64,000 nucleotides of DNA from Bdellovibrio sp. UBA4095 (GTDB taxonomy: Bacteria > Bdellovibrionota > Bdellovibrionia > Bdellovibrionales > Bdellovibrionaceae): positions 1,196,085 to 1,260,084 of the forward strand of contig DFXZ01000004.1 of the NCBI GenBank assembly GCA_002381805.1. Reading direction: 5' to 3'. Below the pieces are notes generated by a model. That model was not told the DNA's origin. It ran no database searches and worked only from the letters and a program-made list of their open reading frames with translations. Numbering within the stretch: position 1 is the first letter of the stretch; every line of letters starts with the position of its first letter. This document shows, piece after piece, positions 1 to 8,599 of this stretch. The translations under genes and the position numbers were made by a program.

Positions 1-807
1 CTTTTCGAGCCAAACTCGACGGCGTCGGGAGTCTGGTATAAATCGCTTTGGGCTTGGCAGTTGGTGCTGGCACTCTTGGTGGCATTTGTGATGGCATTTG
101 TGAAAACAGGTTTTTCATTTATTGAACTCTTTGATGAAAATGGCTTTGCCGGGGCCATGCGCTTATTTCAAGGGATTGCGGATCCCAACTGGAATATTCT
201 TCCTAAGGCTGTTTATAACATTATTGAAACTGTATTTATGGCTTTCCTTGCCACGGCCTTAGCAATTCCTCCGGCTTTTGTGCTAAGTTTTTTCTGTGCT
301 CAGAATATTATGAAATCTCCTGGTGCTCGCTTGATTTATATTTTTTTGCGAACAGGACTAAATATCACGCGTTCTATTGAGGCTCTTATCTGGGCGATTA
401 TTTTTTCGGTGTGGGTCGGCATCGGACCTTTTGCTGGGATGTTGGCACTGATGATTCATTCGATTGCGTCACTCGCCAAACAGTTTTCTGAGATGGTTGA
501 AGCTTCCGAAGAAGGCCCCGTAGAAGCGATTACCTCAACTGGAGCGAGCAAACTTCAGATCGTTTGGTATGCGATTGTTCCTCAAGTGCTTTTGCCTTAT
601 ATTTCTTTTATAGTTTATCGTTGGGATATTAATGTGCGGATGGCTACTGTGATTGGTCTGGTCGGCGGCGGCGGAATTGGCACCATGCTTGTACAATATC
701 AAGGGCAAGCGATGTGGCGAGAAGTCGGCTGTATTATCGCCGTCATCGCTGTCGTGGTGTGGGCACTCGATCAAGCATCAGCTCATATCCGCGATGCCTT
801 AAAATAG
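1..807 (+). CDS. PhnE-like ABC transporter permease, 5' end outside the window
   Basis: This is an inner-membrane permease subunit of an ABC importer of the phosphonate/phosphate (PhnE) type. The frame is open to the left edge, so the start lies upstream; 268 codons are visible. There are about five hydrophobic segments, and the cytoplasmic coupling loop EAITSTGASKLQIVWYAIVP matches the EAA signature that docks on the ATPase. The glycine-rich LVGGGGIGTML follows, as is usual in PhnE. The binding protein and ATPase genes are expected upstream, outside the window. The substrate cannot be read from the sequence; phosphonate, phosphate or phosphite are family possibilities. The next gene starts 10 bases downstream, so the two are probably cotranscribed. 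Confidence 0.85.
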   Translation, partial: LFEPNSTASGVWYKSLWAWQLVLALLVAFVMAFVKTGFSFIELFDENGFAGAMRLFQGIADPNWNILPKAVYNIIETVFMAFLATALAIPPAFVLSFFCAQNIMKSPGARLIYIFLRTGLNITRSIEALIWAIIFSVWVGIGPFAGMLALMIHSIASLAKQFSEMVEASEEGPVEAITSTGASKLQIVWYAIVPQVLLPYISFIVYRWDINVRMATVIGLVGGGGIGTMLVQYQGQAMWREVGCIIAVIAVVVWALDQASAHIRDALK

Positions 808-817
808 GAGTAAAAAA

Positions 818-1222
818 ATGTCGGCACTGACGCCTTACAGGATTCTTATCAGAGAGACCCACATCGATTCTTTAGGTCACATGAACAATGCGACATACCT
901 GTCTTTGTTCGAAGAAGCCCGATGGGAACAAATCACTGAAAGAGGGTTTGGTTTTAAAGAGATTCAAAAGCTGAACCAAGGCCCAGTCATTTTGGACGTT
1001 CACCTTCAGTTTTTACAAGAAGTGAAACTGCGTGAACATATCACGATTACAACAGAACTACTTGGCTATAAAGGTAAAGTGGGGCAGTTAAAGCAAAAGA
1101 TGATCAAAGAAAATGGCAACATCGCCAGTGAGGCAGTATTTACATTTGGACTTTTTGATTTGAATACACGGAAACTTATCGACCCAACTCCAGAATGGAA
1201 AAAAGCTGTCGGTATGGATTAA
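818..1222 (+). CDS. Acyl-CoA thioesterase, YbgC/FadM hotdog family
   Basis: This is a small (134 aa) single-domain hotdog protein, the usual size for 4-hydroxybenzoyl-CoA/YbgC-type thioesterases, which hydrolyse acyl-CoA in the cytoplasm. The motif DSLGHMNNATYL near residues 17-28 holds the family's D-x-x-G-H-x-N-N active-site signature. The start is supported by AGGAG eight bases upstream. It follows the permease by 10 bases. Its stop codon shares TTAA with the stop of the convergent receiver-CheX gene. The acyl substrate is unknown. Confidence 0.85.
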   Translation: MSALTPYRILIRETHIDSLGHMNNATYLSLFEEARWEQITERGFGFKEIQKLNQGPVILDVHLQFLQEVKLREHITITTELLGYKGKVGQLKQKMIKENGNIASEAVFTFGLFDLNTRKLIDPTPEWKKAVGMD

Positions 1223-2196
1223 ATAGTCGGCGGAATAGCGATTACGACGATATAGAAGTTTCCTTTAGGAGTCGTGAACGGAATGATCATTCCGGCAGAA
1301 CCGTGGGGGCATTCGATTGTGTTATTGGCTCCCATAAGAACACGTGGGACTGTCATTTCAACTCCAAATGAAGTTATCTCCGCTTTAGCATTTCCAAAAA
1401 CTATGTTGTTGATCTCGCCGACAGCATCCTGATTCTCGGAGTTGATTTCGGTTTGTTCCTCCATCAGCATAGAGGATACAACTTCTAAAAAACTTCCCTT
1501 ATCAAAAGAAATACAAATATAGCCTTGGAAGTTCTTACTTTTGACATCTACTACGGAAGAAACTTCGCCTAGCAGAGGAGCGTGTGGTGATTTGGCTGTC
1601 GCTTTTCCCATGGCAAGATTTTGCACGCCGAACTGTGTGAGGACCTTTGAGGTCGCCCCAATAACGGCGTTGACCACTCTGACATCTACAGAAAACTTCG
1701 TCGCAGAAGTGGAAGAAGTTGTAGAGCTAGGTCCTGACGGGCTGCCTGAGTGCTCGGAATTCAAAACTTCGATCATAGCATTGATCAAATCTTGCGTATT
1801 GACCGGCTTTCTGAAGACTTTAGAGTTGCGAAGATTTTCAGGAAGATCTTTGGGTTCTTTTTCGCTAACTAAGAAGAGCTCAGCATCCTGCGTATTTTTA
1901 TAGGACTTAATCCCATAGACAAAGCCGCCATCCATCAAACGAGGAACTTCTGTATCAATTATGACCATATCAAACTTTTGGTTTTCAGACTTTATGGCAG
2001 CTTCGGCCCCGTCTTTGGCCCGTACGACCAAGGTCGCAATTCCGACCTCCTCCATCTGTTTTTGCAACGGTTCGCGCACTTGTCGCTCAAGATCAGACGT
2101 ATGGTCGACAATAAGGATGTTTTTTCTTATTTTCATGTTGTTCTTCTGCGTAATAAGCACTGCGAACCTTTGTTGATATGAGTTCAGATTTCTCAT
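1219..2196 (-). CDS. Receiver domain fused to a CheX-like domain
   Basis: The protein has an N-terminal response-regulator receiver (about residues 25-140) with the expected phospho-acceptor Asp near residue 81 (IIDTEVP) and the conserved Lys in FRKPVN. A Ser/Thr-rich linker leads to a CheX/CheC-type domain (about 175-325) containing GEINNIVFGNAK, the E-x-x-N-type motif that dephosphorylates CheY-P in this family. I infer a signalling protein that removes or buffers phosphate in a chemotaxis-like circuit. I chose the start at 2196 because GGAGG lies seven bases before it; ATGs at 2214 and 2136 are alternatives. Only one acidic residue is visible where receivers usually have a pair (VDH). No chemotaxis genes adjoin it. 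Confidence 0.75.
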   Translation of the reverse strand: MRNLNSYQQRFAVLITQKNNMKIRKNILIVDHTSDLERQVREPLQKQMEEVGIATLVVRAKDGAEAAIKSENQKFDMVIIDTEVPRLMDGGFVYGIKSYKNTQDAELFLVSEKEPKDLPENLRNSKVFRKPVNTQDLINAMIEVLNSEHSGSPSGPSSTTSSTSATKFSVDVRVVNAVIGATSKVLTQFGVQNLAMGKATAKSPHAPLLGEVSSVVDVKSKNFQGYICISFDKGSFLEVVSSMLMEEQTEINSENQDAVGEINNIVFGNAKAEITSFGVEMTVPRVLMGANNTIECPHGSAGMIIPFTTPKGNFYIVVIAIPPTI

Positions 2197-2342
2197 CGGC
2201 AATCCTCCAGACATCTTTATTTATATTTTTGTCTAAAAGTTAGACGAAAAACGGCAAACTGATCCCGGCAAAATTGTTTAATTACTGGGGGTTAAGTCGA
2301 TTCTGGGATGTGCCGATAGACCTCACGAGGAGTAAAACGAGA

Positions 2343-3140
2343 ATGGGAAAGCAGTATTACTTATCTAATAATGGGACTCATGTCGGACCGTTCACCCAGG
2401 AGATCGTCTTAAAAAAGGTCGAATCTCAAGAGCACCAGTGGACAGATTACGTATTTGATGAATCACACGGTGATTGGATAATGTTGATGGAACATCCAGA
2501 TTTCGTGTCGAAATTCTCGAATAAGCCGGCTCCTCGAACTCCAGCAAAAGAGGCATCAAACGTGGTTTCAACAGGCGATTTTATGAAAGACAAAGAATGG
2601 TTTATCCTTAAAGAAGGAAATAACTACGGTCCATTTAGCCAGCTTGAATTGATTCAGATGCTGCAAGAAAAATCTCTTTACGAGTACGACTATATTTGGC
2701 ATGCAAAGATGCCAGCTTGGAAGCGCGTTGCCGAAGTAGAAGACTTTACTCCAGAGAAAATCAAAAGCCTCAAGGAGTCTTCAGAGACCGAATTGTCTGA
2801 GGTCTTCTTCCGCCGACGTCATGCCAGAGCTTCTTATGGCGCTTCATTAATTGTGCACAACAATAAAATGGTTTTCAGAGGCCAAGCTTTAGAAATTAGC
2901 GCGGGCGGTGCAGGGGTTCTTATTGATTCTCCTCACTTGCAACCTGGGCAATCTTTGTTCCTGCATTTCCAGCCTGGAAACGGAGTTCCTCCATTCAATG
3001 CTGTTTGCCAAATCGTAAGCAAGCAGTTTGTGAAGGATGGTCCCGGCACAAGCGAAGGCGTGCGTTACGGAGTGAAGTTTACGACTCTGAGCCAGTCAAC
3101 GAGAGAATCCATCAAGAGCTATACCTCTAAGGCAGCGTAA
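2343..3140 (+). CDS. Double GYF_2 domain plus PilZ domain protein
   Basis: This 265-aa cytoplasmic protein carries two GYF_2/DUF4339-like modules (about residues 4-50 and 80-130), each with a GPF turn (THVGPFTQ, NNYGPFSQ) and a following W-rich strand. A C-terminal PilZ domain (about 158-260) follows. The PilZ part has a basic RRRHAR stretch and EISAGGAGV, close to the R-x3-R and (D/N)-x-S-x-x-G signatures of c-di-GMP binding. The acidic first residue of the second motif is Glu. I infer a c-di-GMP-responsive adaptor binding proline-rich partners through the GYF modules. The start is set by AGGAG about nine bases upstream; an in-frame ATG at 2274 would add 23 atypical residues. Confidence 0.75.
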   Translation: MGKQYYLSNNGTHVGPFTQEIVLKKVESQEHQWTDYVFDESHGDWIMLMEHPDFVSKFSNKPAPRTPAKEASNVVSTGDFMKDKEWFILKEGNNYGPFSQLELIQMLQEKSLYEYDYIWHAKMPAWKRVAEVEDFTPEKIKSLKESSETELSEVFFRRRHARASYGASLIVHNNKMVFRGQALEISAGGAGVLIDSPHLQPGQSLFLHFQPGNGVPPFNAVCQIVSKQFVKDGPGTSEGVRYGVKFTTLSQSTRESIKSYTSKAA

Positions 3141-3148
3141 TTTCAGAA

Positions 3149-3173
3149 ATTCGAGAGGTGTCTGCTCTCGAAT
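3149..3173. repeat. Perfect 9-bp stem-loop between the PilZ and VWA genes
   Basis: ATTCGAGAG and CTCTCGAAT form a perfect inverted repeat with a 7-base loop in the 48-base gap between two co-directional genes. No T-run follows on the plus strand, so it is not a standard intrinsic terminator. It may be an mRNA processing or stability hairpin. Confidence 0.5.
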
Positions 3174-3188
3174 CAAGGAAGTGCTTTC

Positions 3189-4253
3189 ATGAAGAAGGAT
3201 TTTTTAAAAGCTCTGTTGGTGGCCAGCTTTTTAACTGGTTGCCAAGGAATGAGTTTCGATCTACCGCAAACTTCTGATCAGTTCGAACAAACCATTAGCT
3301 ACAACAATAAAGTCGACATTTTATGGATAGTCGACAACTCAACTTCGATGCTGAAGCATCAGCAGAATCTGTCTGCGCAAATTCCAGAGCTCGTTAGCAA
3401 ACTGAATTCGTTGAAAATGGATTACCAGATGGCGGTGATTAGTTCCAGTATGGGCGGATCGTTGCCCGATGGAGGGAAGTTTCTAGGTTCGCCAAAATAC
3501 CTGACTGCAAAAACCTCGAATCTGGCAAGCACTCTCGCCGATCGCATGGTTGTTGGCGAGGCAGGAAGCAATAACGAACGTGGCCTCGAATCAATGGAAG
3601 TGGTGCTATCTGCTCCGTACTCTTCGGGCGAAGGTAAAGGCTTTTTGCGAGACGACGCTCTTCTCGTGGTGATCGCTCTTTCAGACGAAGAAGACAAATC
3701 GCGACCGGTTTCGACCGCTGTCCAGTACTATTCTGAATTTTTAGATAGCATTAAAGCTCCGTGGGTCGATGGGTCTCGCTCTTGGGTCTTTAATTTTATT
3801 GGCGTGCTGAGTTTGTCGAGTCAATGTCGGACTTTCAATGACTACGCAGAGCCGGGAGAGATCTTCAAAGGGCTCGTCGCGGTTTCTGGAGGTATTCAAG
3901 AGACCATCTGTAATAACAGTCTTGCTTCCGCACTAGGTAATATTCGAGCACGCATGTACGAGATCTTGACAGACTTCAAACTTTCAAACATTCCAGCCAT
4001 TGAAACCATCGTTGTCAAAATCAACGGCCAGGTAGTTCCGCGAAGTCAGGTGAATGGTTGGGACTATATCGAATCATTAAATTTGATACGCTTCTATGGC
4101 TCAGCAGTCCCGTCAGCCGATTCCTCGATCAGTGTGGACTTCAAGCCCCGAACAGTGAATAAGGCAAAAGCTACGGAACCACCGGCTCGTCGGCTTCAGC
4201 GATCAGGGTTTTCAAGCCAACAGAGGCGAACTGGTGATACAGTCCCTTCTTAG
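3189..4253 (+). CDS. VWA-domain lipoprotein
   Basis: The N-terminus has a short hydrophobic signal and the lipobox LTGC (Cys18), so the protein should be lipidated in the envelope. A von Willebrand A fold follows directly: VDILWIVDNSTSM supplies the D49-x-S51-x-S53 MIDAS metal site, and LVVIALSDEEDKS fits the later VWA strand and loop. VWA lipoproteins usually mediate metal-dependent protein contacts; the partner is unknown. After the VWA core (about residues 42-270) comes a short beta-rich region. The last 27 codons run antiparallel over the 3' end of the ABC exporter gene (83 bp shared), so the tail is constrained by another protein. Length is 354 aa. Confidence 0.75.
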   Translation: MKKDFLKALLVASFLTGCQGMSFDLPQTSDQFEQTISYNNKVDILWIVDNSTSMLKHQQNLSAQIPELVSKLNSLKMDYQMAVISSSMGGSLPDGGKFLGSPKYLTAKTSNLASTLADRMVVGEAGSNNERGLESMEVVLSAPYSSGEGKGFLRDDALLVVIALSDEEDKSRPVSTAVQYYSEFLDSIKAPWVDGSRSWVFNFIGVLSLSSQCRTFNDYAEPGEIFKGLVAVSGGIQETICNNSLASALGNIRARMYEILTDFKLSNIPAIETIVVKINGQVVPRSQVNGWDYIESLNLIRFYGSAVPSADSSISVDFKPRTVNKAKATEPPARRLQRSGFSSQQRRTGDTVPS

Positions 4254-5979
4254 CAAGAAGTTGTTCGTGAGTCCCGACTTCCATGACTTCACCTTGCTGC
4301 AAAACCACGACGCGGTCACATTGTTCAATGGTAGAAAGGCGGTGGGCTATGATGATGCTGGTTCTGCCCTTTGTCACTTCGCGGGTCGCTTCTTGAATGA
4401 TGTGTTCGCTTTCGGAGTCAATGTTTGCCGTCGCTTCATCCAAAATCAGAATATCGGGATTGAAGGCCAGAATTCGGGCGAATGCGATCAGTTGACGTTC
4501 ACCTACTGAAAGGTTGGAGCCACGTTCGTCTACAGGACTGTTGATGTTTCGACCCGTGCGCAAAAGAAGATCCATATATCCGGTTTTCTGACAAGCGTAC
4601 AAGATTTGTTCCGGGGTGATTTTGGGATCACCTAAACCAATATTTTCGCTGATTGTACCTCTGAAAATAAAATTGTCCTGCTGAACCACGCCGACATGGT
4701 GACGGATCTGCTCGCGTGGAATGCTTTCAAGAGGATGACCGTCGACAAAGATGGTTTCGGTTGGAGCGTCGTAGAACCTCTGTAACAGAGAAATGAACGT
4801 TGATTTGCCGCTACCGGTTCGACCGATCAAGGCAATGGATTCTCCGGAGCTAATTTGCAAGTTAATCTTCTTAAGAACTAAGGGCAGATGTTCTTCATAT
4901 CTGAAATCGAGTCCCTTAATTTCGAGCTGCCCGCGGAGTTTCAGATTTTCATGGAGTTGAACTCCAGAAAGCTCGGCTTCCGGAGTTTCATCCATAAGGG
5001 TAAAAATACGCTCGGCGCTGGTCAGAGAGTTTTGAAACTGTTGATATTTTTCCAGTATCTCGCGCAGTGGGGGAATAAAATCCTGGATATTCATTAAGAA
5101 GGCTACCAAGGCGCCTATGCCGATTACATTTTGAGAGTTTAACAGTCCGCCAAAATACAGAGCCGAACTGATAGTTACGGCGTTGAATAGATTCATAATC
5201 GGTTGCATCAGGGCATAGGCTTTAATGGACCGCATGTTGGTTTCAAGGTACTCATCCGAAAGCTTAGCAAATTTCTGACGGTTGCGTGTGACACGGTTAT
5301 AGAGCTGAACCACCTTAATGCCATTTAGGTTTTCAGCTAAGAATGCGTTAATGAATGACAGCTTTTTCTTTTGCTCTCGTAGAATCTCGCGAATCTTGTT
5401 ACTTAGGTAGAAAGAGGCCGCTATAAAAACTGGAGCCAGCAACAAAGAAATAATCGTCAGCTTCCAAGAAATCAGTGACAGCGCGACGACCACTGAAACA
5501 ATGACTATAAACTGTGTGAAGACGGAAATGACTCCTTCAGTAAAGAGCTCACCTAAAGACATCACATCATTAGTCAAGCGTGTGACGATTCTACCATTTG
5601 GAGTTTTATTAAAAAACTGCATTGGTAATCTTTGTACATGCGACATTAAGTCGTCGCGTAAATGGAAGAGCATCCGATTGCCAAAAAGTTGAAATAGAAA
5701 AACATGCAAAAAAGAAAAACAAGCTCGCAGAATTTCAAGAGTTAAGTAGCCATAGGCCACCATGGCGAAGACTTGATAGTTTTGTCCTTTGATCCCGTGA
5801 TCGATGACGTAACCGACTAAAAAAGGAATCATTCGGGCAACAATCGCAGTCCCTGCAACGGCGAAAATAGCAGAGAACAGTAACAACTTATGGCGGCGAG
5901 CGTAGGGCCACAGTCGTTTAAATAGAGTCGCATAAGTAATATTCGCTTTAACCAGGTCTTCGTTCATGAAGTTACTCAT
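4171..5979 (-). CDS. ABC exporter half-transporter with the catalytic Glu (heterodimer subunit B)
   Basis: This is a fused permease-ATPase half transporter (602 aa) with six membrane helices in about residues 20-310 and an ATPase in about 340-590. It has Walker A GRTGSGKST, Walker B ILILDEATANID with the catalytic Glu, and the switch His in AHRLST. The ABC signature is LSVGERQL instead of LSGGQ. Together with the upstream subunit, which has Asp for the catalytic Glu, this is the asymmetric pattern of heterodimeric exporters such as TM287/288 and LmrCD, with one degenerate nucleotide site. The start ATG at 5979 overlaps the upstream gene's stop by 8 bases, with a GGAGAGGGGG box upstream; a further ATG at 6009 is less likely. 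The substrate is unknown (drug or lipid class). Confidence 0.85.
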   Translation of the reverse strand: MSNFMNEDLVKANITYATLFKRLWPYARRHKLLLFSAIFAVAGTAIVARMIPFLVGYVIDHGIKGQNYQVFAMVAYGYLTLEILRACFSFLHVFLFQLFGNRMLFHLRDDLMSHVQRLPMQFFNKTPNGRIVTRLTNDVMSLGELFTEGVISVFTQFIVIVSVVVALSLISWKLTIISLLLAPVFIAASFYLSNKIREILREQKKKLSFINAFLAENLNGIKVVQLYNRVTRNRQKFAKLSDEYLETNMRSIKAYALMQPIMNLFNAVTISSALYFGGLLNSQNVIGIGALVAFLMNIQDFIPPLREILEKYQQFQNSLTSAERIFTLMDETPEAELSGVQLHENLKLRGQLEIKGLDFRYEEHLPLVLKKINLQISSGESIALIGRTGSGKSTFISLLQRFYDAPTETIFVDGHPLESIPREQIRHHVGVVQQDNFIFRGTISENIGLGDPKITPEQILYACQKTGYMDLLLRTGRNINSPVDERGSNLSVGERQLIAFARILAFNPDILILDEATANIDSESEHIIQEATREVTKGRTSIIIAHRLSTIEQCDRVVVLQQGEVMEVGTHEQLLAKKGLYHQFASVGLKTLIAEADEPVVP

Positions 5980-7729
5980 GCGCTGCCCCCTCTCCTTGAA
6001 TTTGCACAATTTTTTGGAAAGTAGGACTGACCTTTAGGACTTCTTGGTAGCTGCCCCAAGCCTCGACGACTCCATCCTTCAAAATTAAAAGTTTGTCGAT
6101 ATTCTTTAGCGATGAAAGACGATGTGCCACGATGATTCGAGTCATCGAAGTGTGTGTGCGGCTTAGTTCTGACTCTATTGCCTGTTCAGTTTTTGTGTCT
6201 ACCGCACTTAAAGAGTCATCCAGCATTAAGACTGGGGTGCGAACGATCAGTCCGCGAGCAATCGTTAGACGTTGCTTTTGGCCTCCGCTCAAATTGACTC
6301 CTCGTTCGCCCAGCTGAGATTCGAATTTATGGGGCAGCTGGTTAATTTCATGGCTAAGATCTACAATGTCAGTCATGCGTTGAACTTCGTCAGTAGTTGC
6401 AGGCTCTCCCAGTCCAAAACTTACGTTTTCGAACACGCTCTCGCTAAATAAATATGCTTCTTGAGGAACCAGCAAGAAAGTTCGGCGCAGGGATTCGACA
6501 GTAATGTCTTCAATGGAGTGTCCATTCACCAGAATCTGCCCTTGCTCCAGTGGATAAAGGCGCACGATCAAATTTAACAGGGTTGTTTTGCCAGCTCCAA
6601 CGGGCCCCATAATTCCAAGGCTTTCCCCGGCTCTAAGTTTGAAAGAGACGTTTTTAAGAATCTGGTGAGGGCTTGCGAGGTGACGAAATGAAACGTTTCG
6701 AAACTCAAGACTTTCGAACTTTTCAATGGTGATCTTGCCAGTGTCTTGAATATCAGATTCAGTTTTTAAAACTTCTTTAATCCGATCAAAGGAGGCATAG
6801 CCTTTTTGGAAAAAACTAAAACCCATGCCAAGCGCGGTCATAGGCCATACCATTTTCTGAATGTAGCGATGGAAAGCGACGAATGTGCCAATGGAGACGG
6901 CCCCGGTAAAAAGATCGTCTTTAGCGACGAACAAAAGGATGACACTGCCAGAAGCTACGCCGAATTCCATAACAGGGATGAAATACGCATCTTGTTGTGC
7001 CACCTTGTTGCAGGCTTTTTCGAATGCCGAGCTGACACTGTTAAAGAGAGAAGTGCGGTGATTCTCTTGGGCAAAGCTCTTGATGACACGAATTCCGCCG
7101 ACGGTCTCTTGGGCGACACCAGTGAGCTCAGAAAAACGATCCTGCTGATTCTTGTAGTGCAAGTGGATCAGTTTCATAACCTTCCAGATAAGAAGCGGCA
7201 CCAAGGGTAGAAAAATTAGAGTTTTCCAAGTCCAAGACCAACTCATTGAAGCCATAATCGGAAGAACCACCGCCATGATTATAAAACCATCGGCAAGGAT
7301 CAACATGCCAGGGCCGATAGCTTGGCGAAAAGACTGCACGTCATTTGTCATCAGACTCATCAGTTCGCCCACGGGATTTTTATTGAAATAGTTGGGTCCA
7401 AGAGAGGTGATGTGGCGAAAAAGTTTCTGCCGAATGTGTTCGGCCGCGAAGGTATGGAATTTTCCGAACTGAATTCTCCAAGTAAGTCGGGTAGCCGCTA
7501 AACTGGCCATGATTGCGAAAAATAAAAGGCAGGTTCTGGCAAGATCGGAAAGGCTGGCCTGTTGTTCGATCTGATCAATAGCTACTTTCATGATCAGAGG
7601 GTAAATTCCATCCAGAACATTGGTAAGCAGAAGGAAGAACATCCCCAGCGAAAAGGCGCGAGGATTGTTTTTGATGTAATACCAAAGGGGTTGCTTGTGT
7701 AAAAGAGTGTCTTGAGAAGGCATAGTCAT
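5972..7729 (-). CDS. ABC exporter half-transporter with degenerate Walker B (heterodimer subunit A)
   Basis: This 585-aa fused permease-ATPase is the first gene of a two-gene exporter operon. Six membrane helices occupy about residues 25-310. The ATPase has Walker A GPVGAGKTT, a canonical signature LSGGQKQR and the H-loop AHRLSS. Walker B reads LMLDDSLSAVD, with Asp where hydrolysing subunits have Glu. That substitution is typical of the degenerate site in heterodimeric exporters of the MdlAB/LmrCD/TM287-288 group. An alternative ATG lies two codons in (7723). It is divergent from the XRE regulator gene, with inverted repeats in the shared upstream region. Confidence 0.85.
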   Translation of the reverse strand: MTMPSQDTLLHKQPLWYYIKNNPRAFSLGMFFLLLTNVLDGIYPLIMKVAIDQIEQQASLSDLARTCLLFFAIMASLAATRLTWRIQFGKFHTFAAEHIRQKLFRHITSLGPNYFNKNPVGELMSLMTNDVQSFRQAIGPGMLILADGFIIMAVVLPIMASMSWSWTWKTLIFLPLVPLLIWKVMKLIHLHYKNQQDRFSELTGVAQETVGGIRVIKSFAQENHRTSLFNSVSSAFEKACNKVAQQDAYFIPVMEFGVASGSVILLFVAKDDLFTGAVSIGTFVAFHRYIQKMVWPMTALGMGFSFFQKGYASFDRIKEVLKTESDIQDTGKITIEKFESLEFRNVSFRHLASPHQILKNVSFKLRAGESLGIMGPVGAGKTTLLNLIVRLYPLEQGQILVNGHSIEDITVESLRRTFLLVPQEAYLFSESVFENVSFGLGEPATTDEVQRMTDIVDLSHEINQLPHKFESQLGERGVNLSGGQKQRLTIARGLIVRTPVLMLDDSLSAVDTKTEQAIESELSRTHTSMTRIIVAHRLSSLKNIDKLLILKDGVVEAWGSYQEVLKVSPTFQKIVQIQGEGAAHE

Positions 7730-7778
7730 GAAATGTATTGAATCCTTTCGCCTCTAGCAAGGAAATGCTTTCGCCAGT

Positions 7779-7798
7779 CTGGCACGGTAGGGTGCCAG
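7779..7798. promoter_or_regulatory. Inverted repeat CTGGCAC-N6-GTGCCAG
   Basis: A perfect 7-bp inverted repeat with a 6-base spacer lies in the divergent region between the ABC exporter operon and the XRE regulator gene. Its size and place fit an operator or a hairpin near the exporter promoter. I could not match it to a sigma54 -24/-12 promoter because the GG-to-GC spacing is 11 rather than 10. Confidence 0.4.
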
Positions 7799-7803
7799 CA
7801 TTC

Positions 7804-7836
7804 AATACTATTGCTTGTAGTATTATTTTGTAATAC
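7804..7836. promoter_or_regulatory. Nested palindromes upstream of the XRE regulator, candidate operator
   Basis: Two overlapping perfect inverted repeats are visible: AATACT (7804-7809) with AGTATT (7819-7824), and GTATTA (7820-7825) with TAATAC (7831-7836). They sit 20-50 bases before the regulator's ATG, in the region shared with the divergent exporter operon. Cro/C1-type regulators bind such sites, so autoregulation and exporter control are plausible but inferred. Confidence 0.45.
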
Positions 7837-7855
7837 CCTGGCTCTGGAGGTTAAG

Positions 7856-8599
7856 ATGTCGCAAATAGATCAGTTCTTAGGGGCCTTAAAAAGAGCGTTG
7901 AAAGCTAAAAATGTTCTTTATCGTGATCTCGCCCGGGCGCTCGATCTTAGTGAATCTAGTGTAAAGAGGATTCTTTCGAACAAAAGCTTAAGTCTGGATC
8001 GTTTGGAAGAAATCTGCAGGGTTGCCGATATTAGCTTTTCAGAGGTTGTTCGATCTGCGAATTTGGAAGAAGCGAACCAAGCGGTGTCCTTAAGTGAAGA
8101 GCAAGAGAGAGCTTTGGCGGAAAACCCTCGGCTTCTACATTTCTTTATGATGCTTCATGATGGCAAGACGGTGCAGAAAATTGAGCGCGAATATCAGATC
8201 GAATCGGGAGAAGCCAAAAAAATGCTTTTTTCACTTGATCGCTTGAATTTGATCGAACTGCATCCTCGTGACAAAGTGAAGTTTAAACGTCAGGGCTTCC
8301 TTCGCTTCCGCAGGGATGGGCCCATTGGCCGGGCATTGTTTGAGCAAACGAAGTCGAGTTATTTGAACTACGATTTCCGTCCAGAAGACTATATTCGTTT
8401 TACTCTGATTAAAGTTAGCGTTTCGACTTTAGCTAAATACAAAGCGAAGCTCGAGCGCCTGATGTTTGAACTGCAGGAGGAAGCCCGCTTTGAAACGGAA
8501 CACAATATTCCAGCTATAGACGCCGGTGTTTTGTTATCATTCCGTCCGTGGCAGTACTCTTACATGGGTGCGATTCCTAAAAAGAATCAAGTGGGATAG
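7856..8599 (+). CDS. XRE (Cro/C1-type) transcriptional regulator
   Basis: The first 65 residues form a Cro/C1-type helix-turn-helix; DLARALDLSESSVKRILS gives the two DNA-binding helices. The remaining 180 residues are helical and basic with no domain I recognise; they may hold the dimerisation or sensing part. Length is 247 aa. I chose the ATG at 7856 because TGGAGG precedes it by a few bases; an ATG 45 bases upstream would start inside the palindromic region. The gene is divergent from the ABC exporter, a common arrangement for local control. Its 3' end overlaps the convergent DUF2063 gene by 13 bases. Confidence 0.75.
   Translation: MSQIDQFLGALKRALKAKNVLYRDLARALDLSESSVKRILSNKSLSLDRLEEICRVADISFSEVVRSANLEEANQAVSLSEEQERALAENPRLLHFFMMLHDGKTVQKIEREYQIESGEAKKMLFSLDRLNLIELHPRDKVKFKRQGFLRFRRDGPIGRALFEQTKSSYLNYDFRPEDYIRFTLIKVSVSTLAKYKAKLERLMFELQEEARFETEHNIPAIDAGVLLSFRPWQYSYMGAIPKKNQVG

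Noticed and set aside
7781..7795. Sigma54 -24/-12 promoter (TGGCAC ... GC)
   Set aside because: The GG-to-GC distance is 11, not 10, and the bases fit a symmetrical repeat better.
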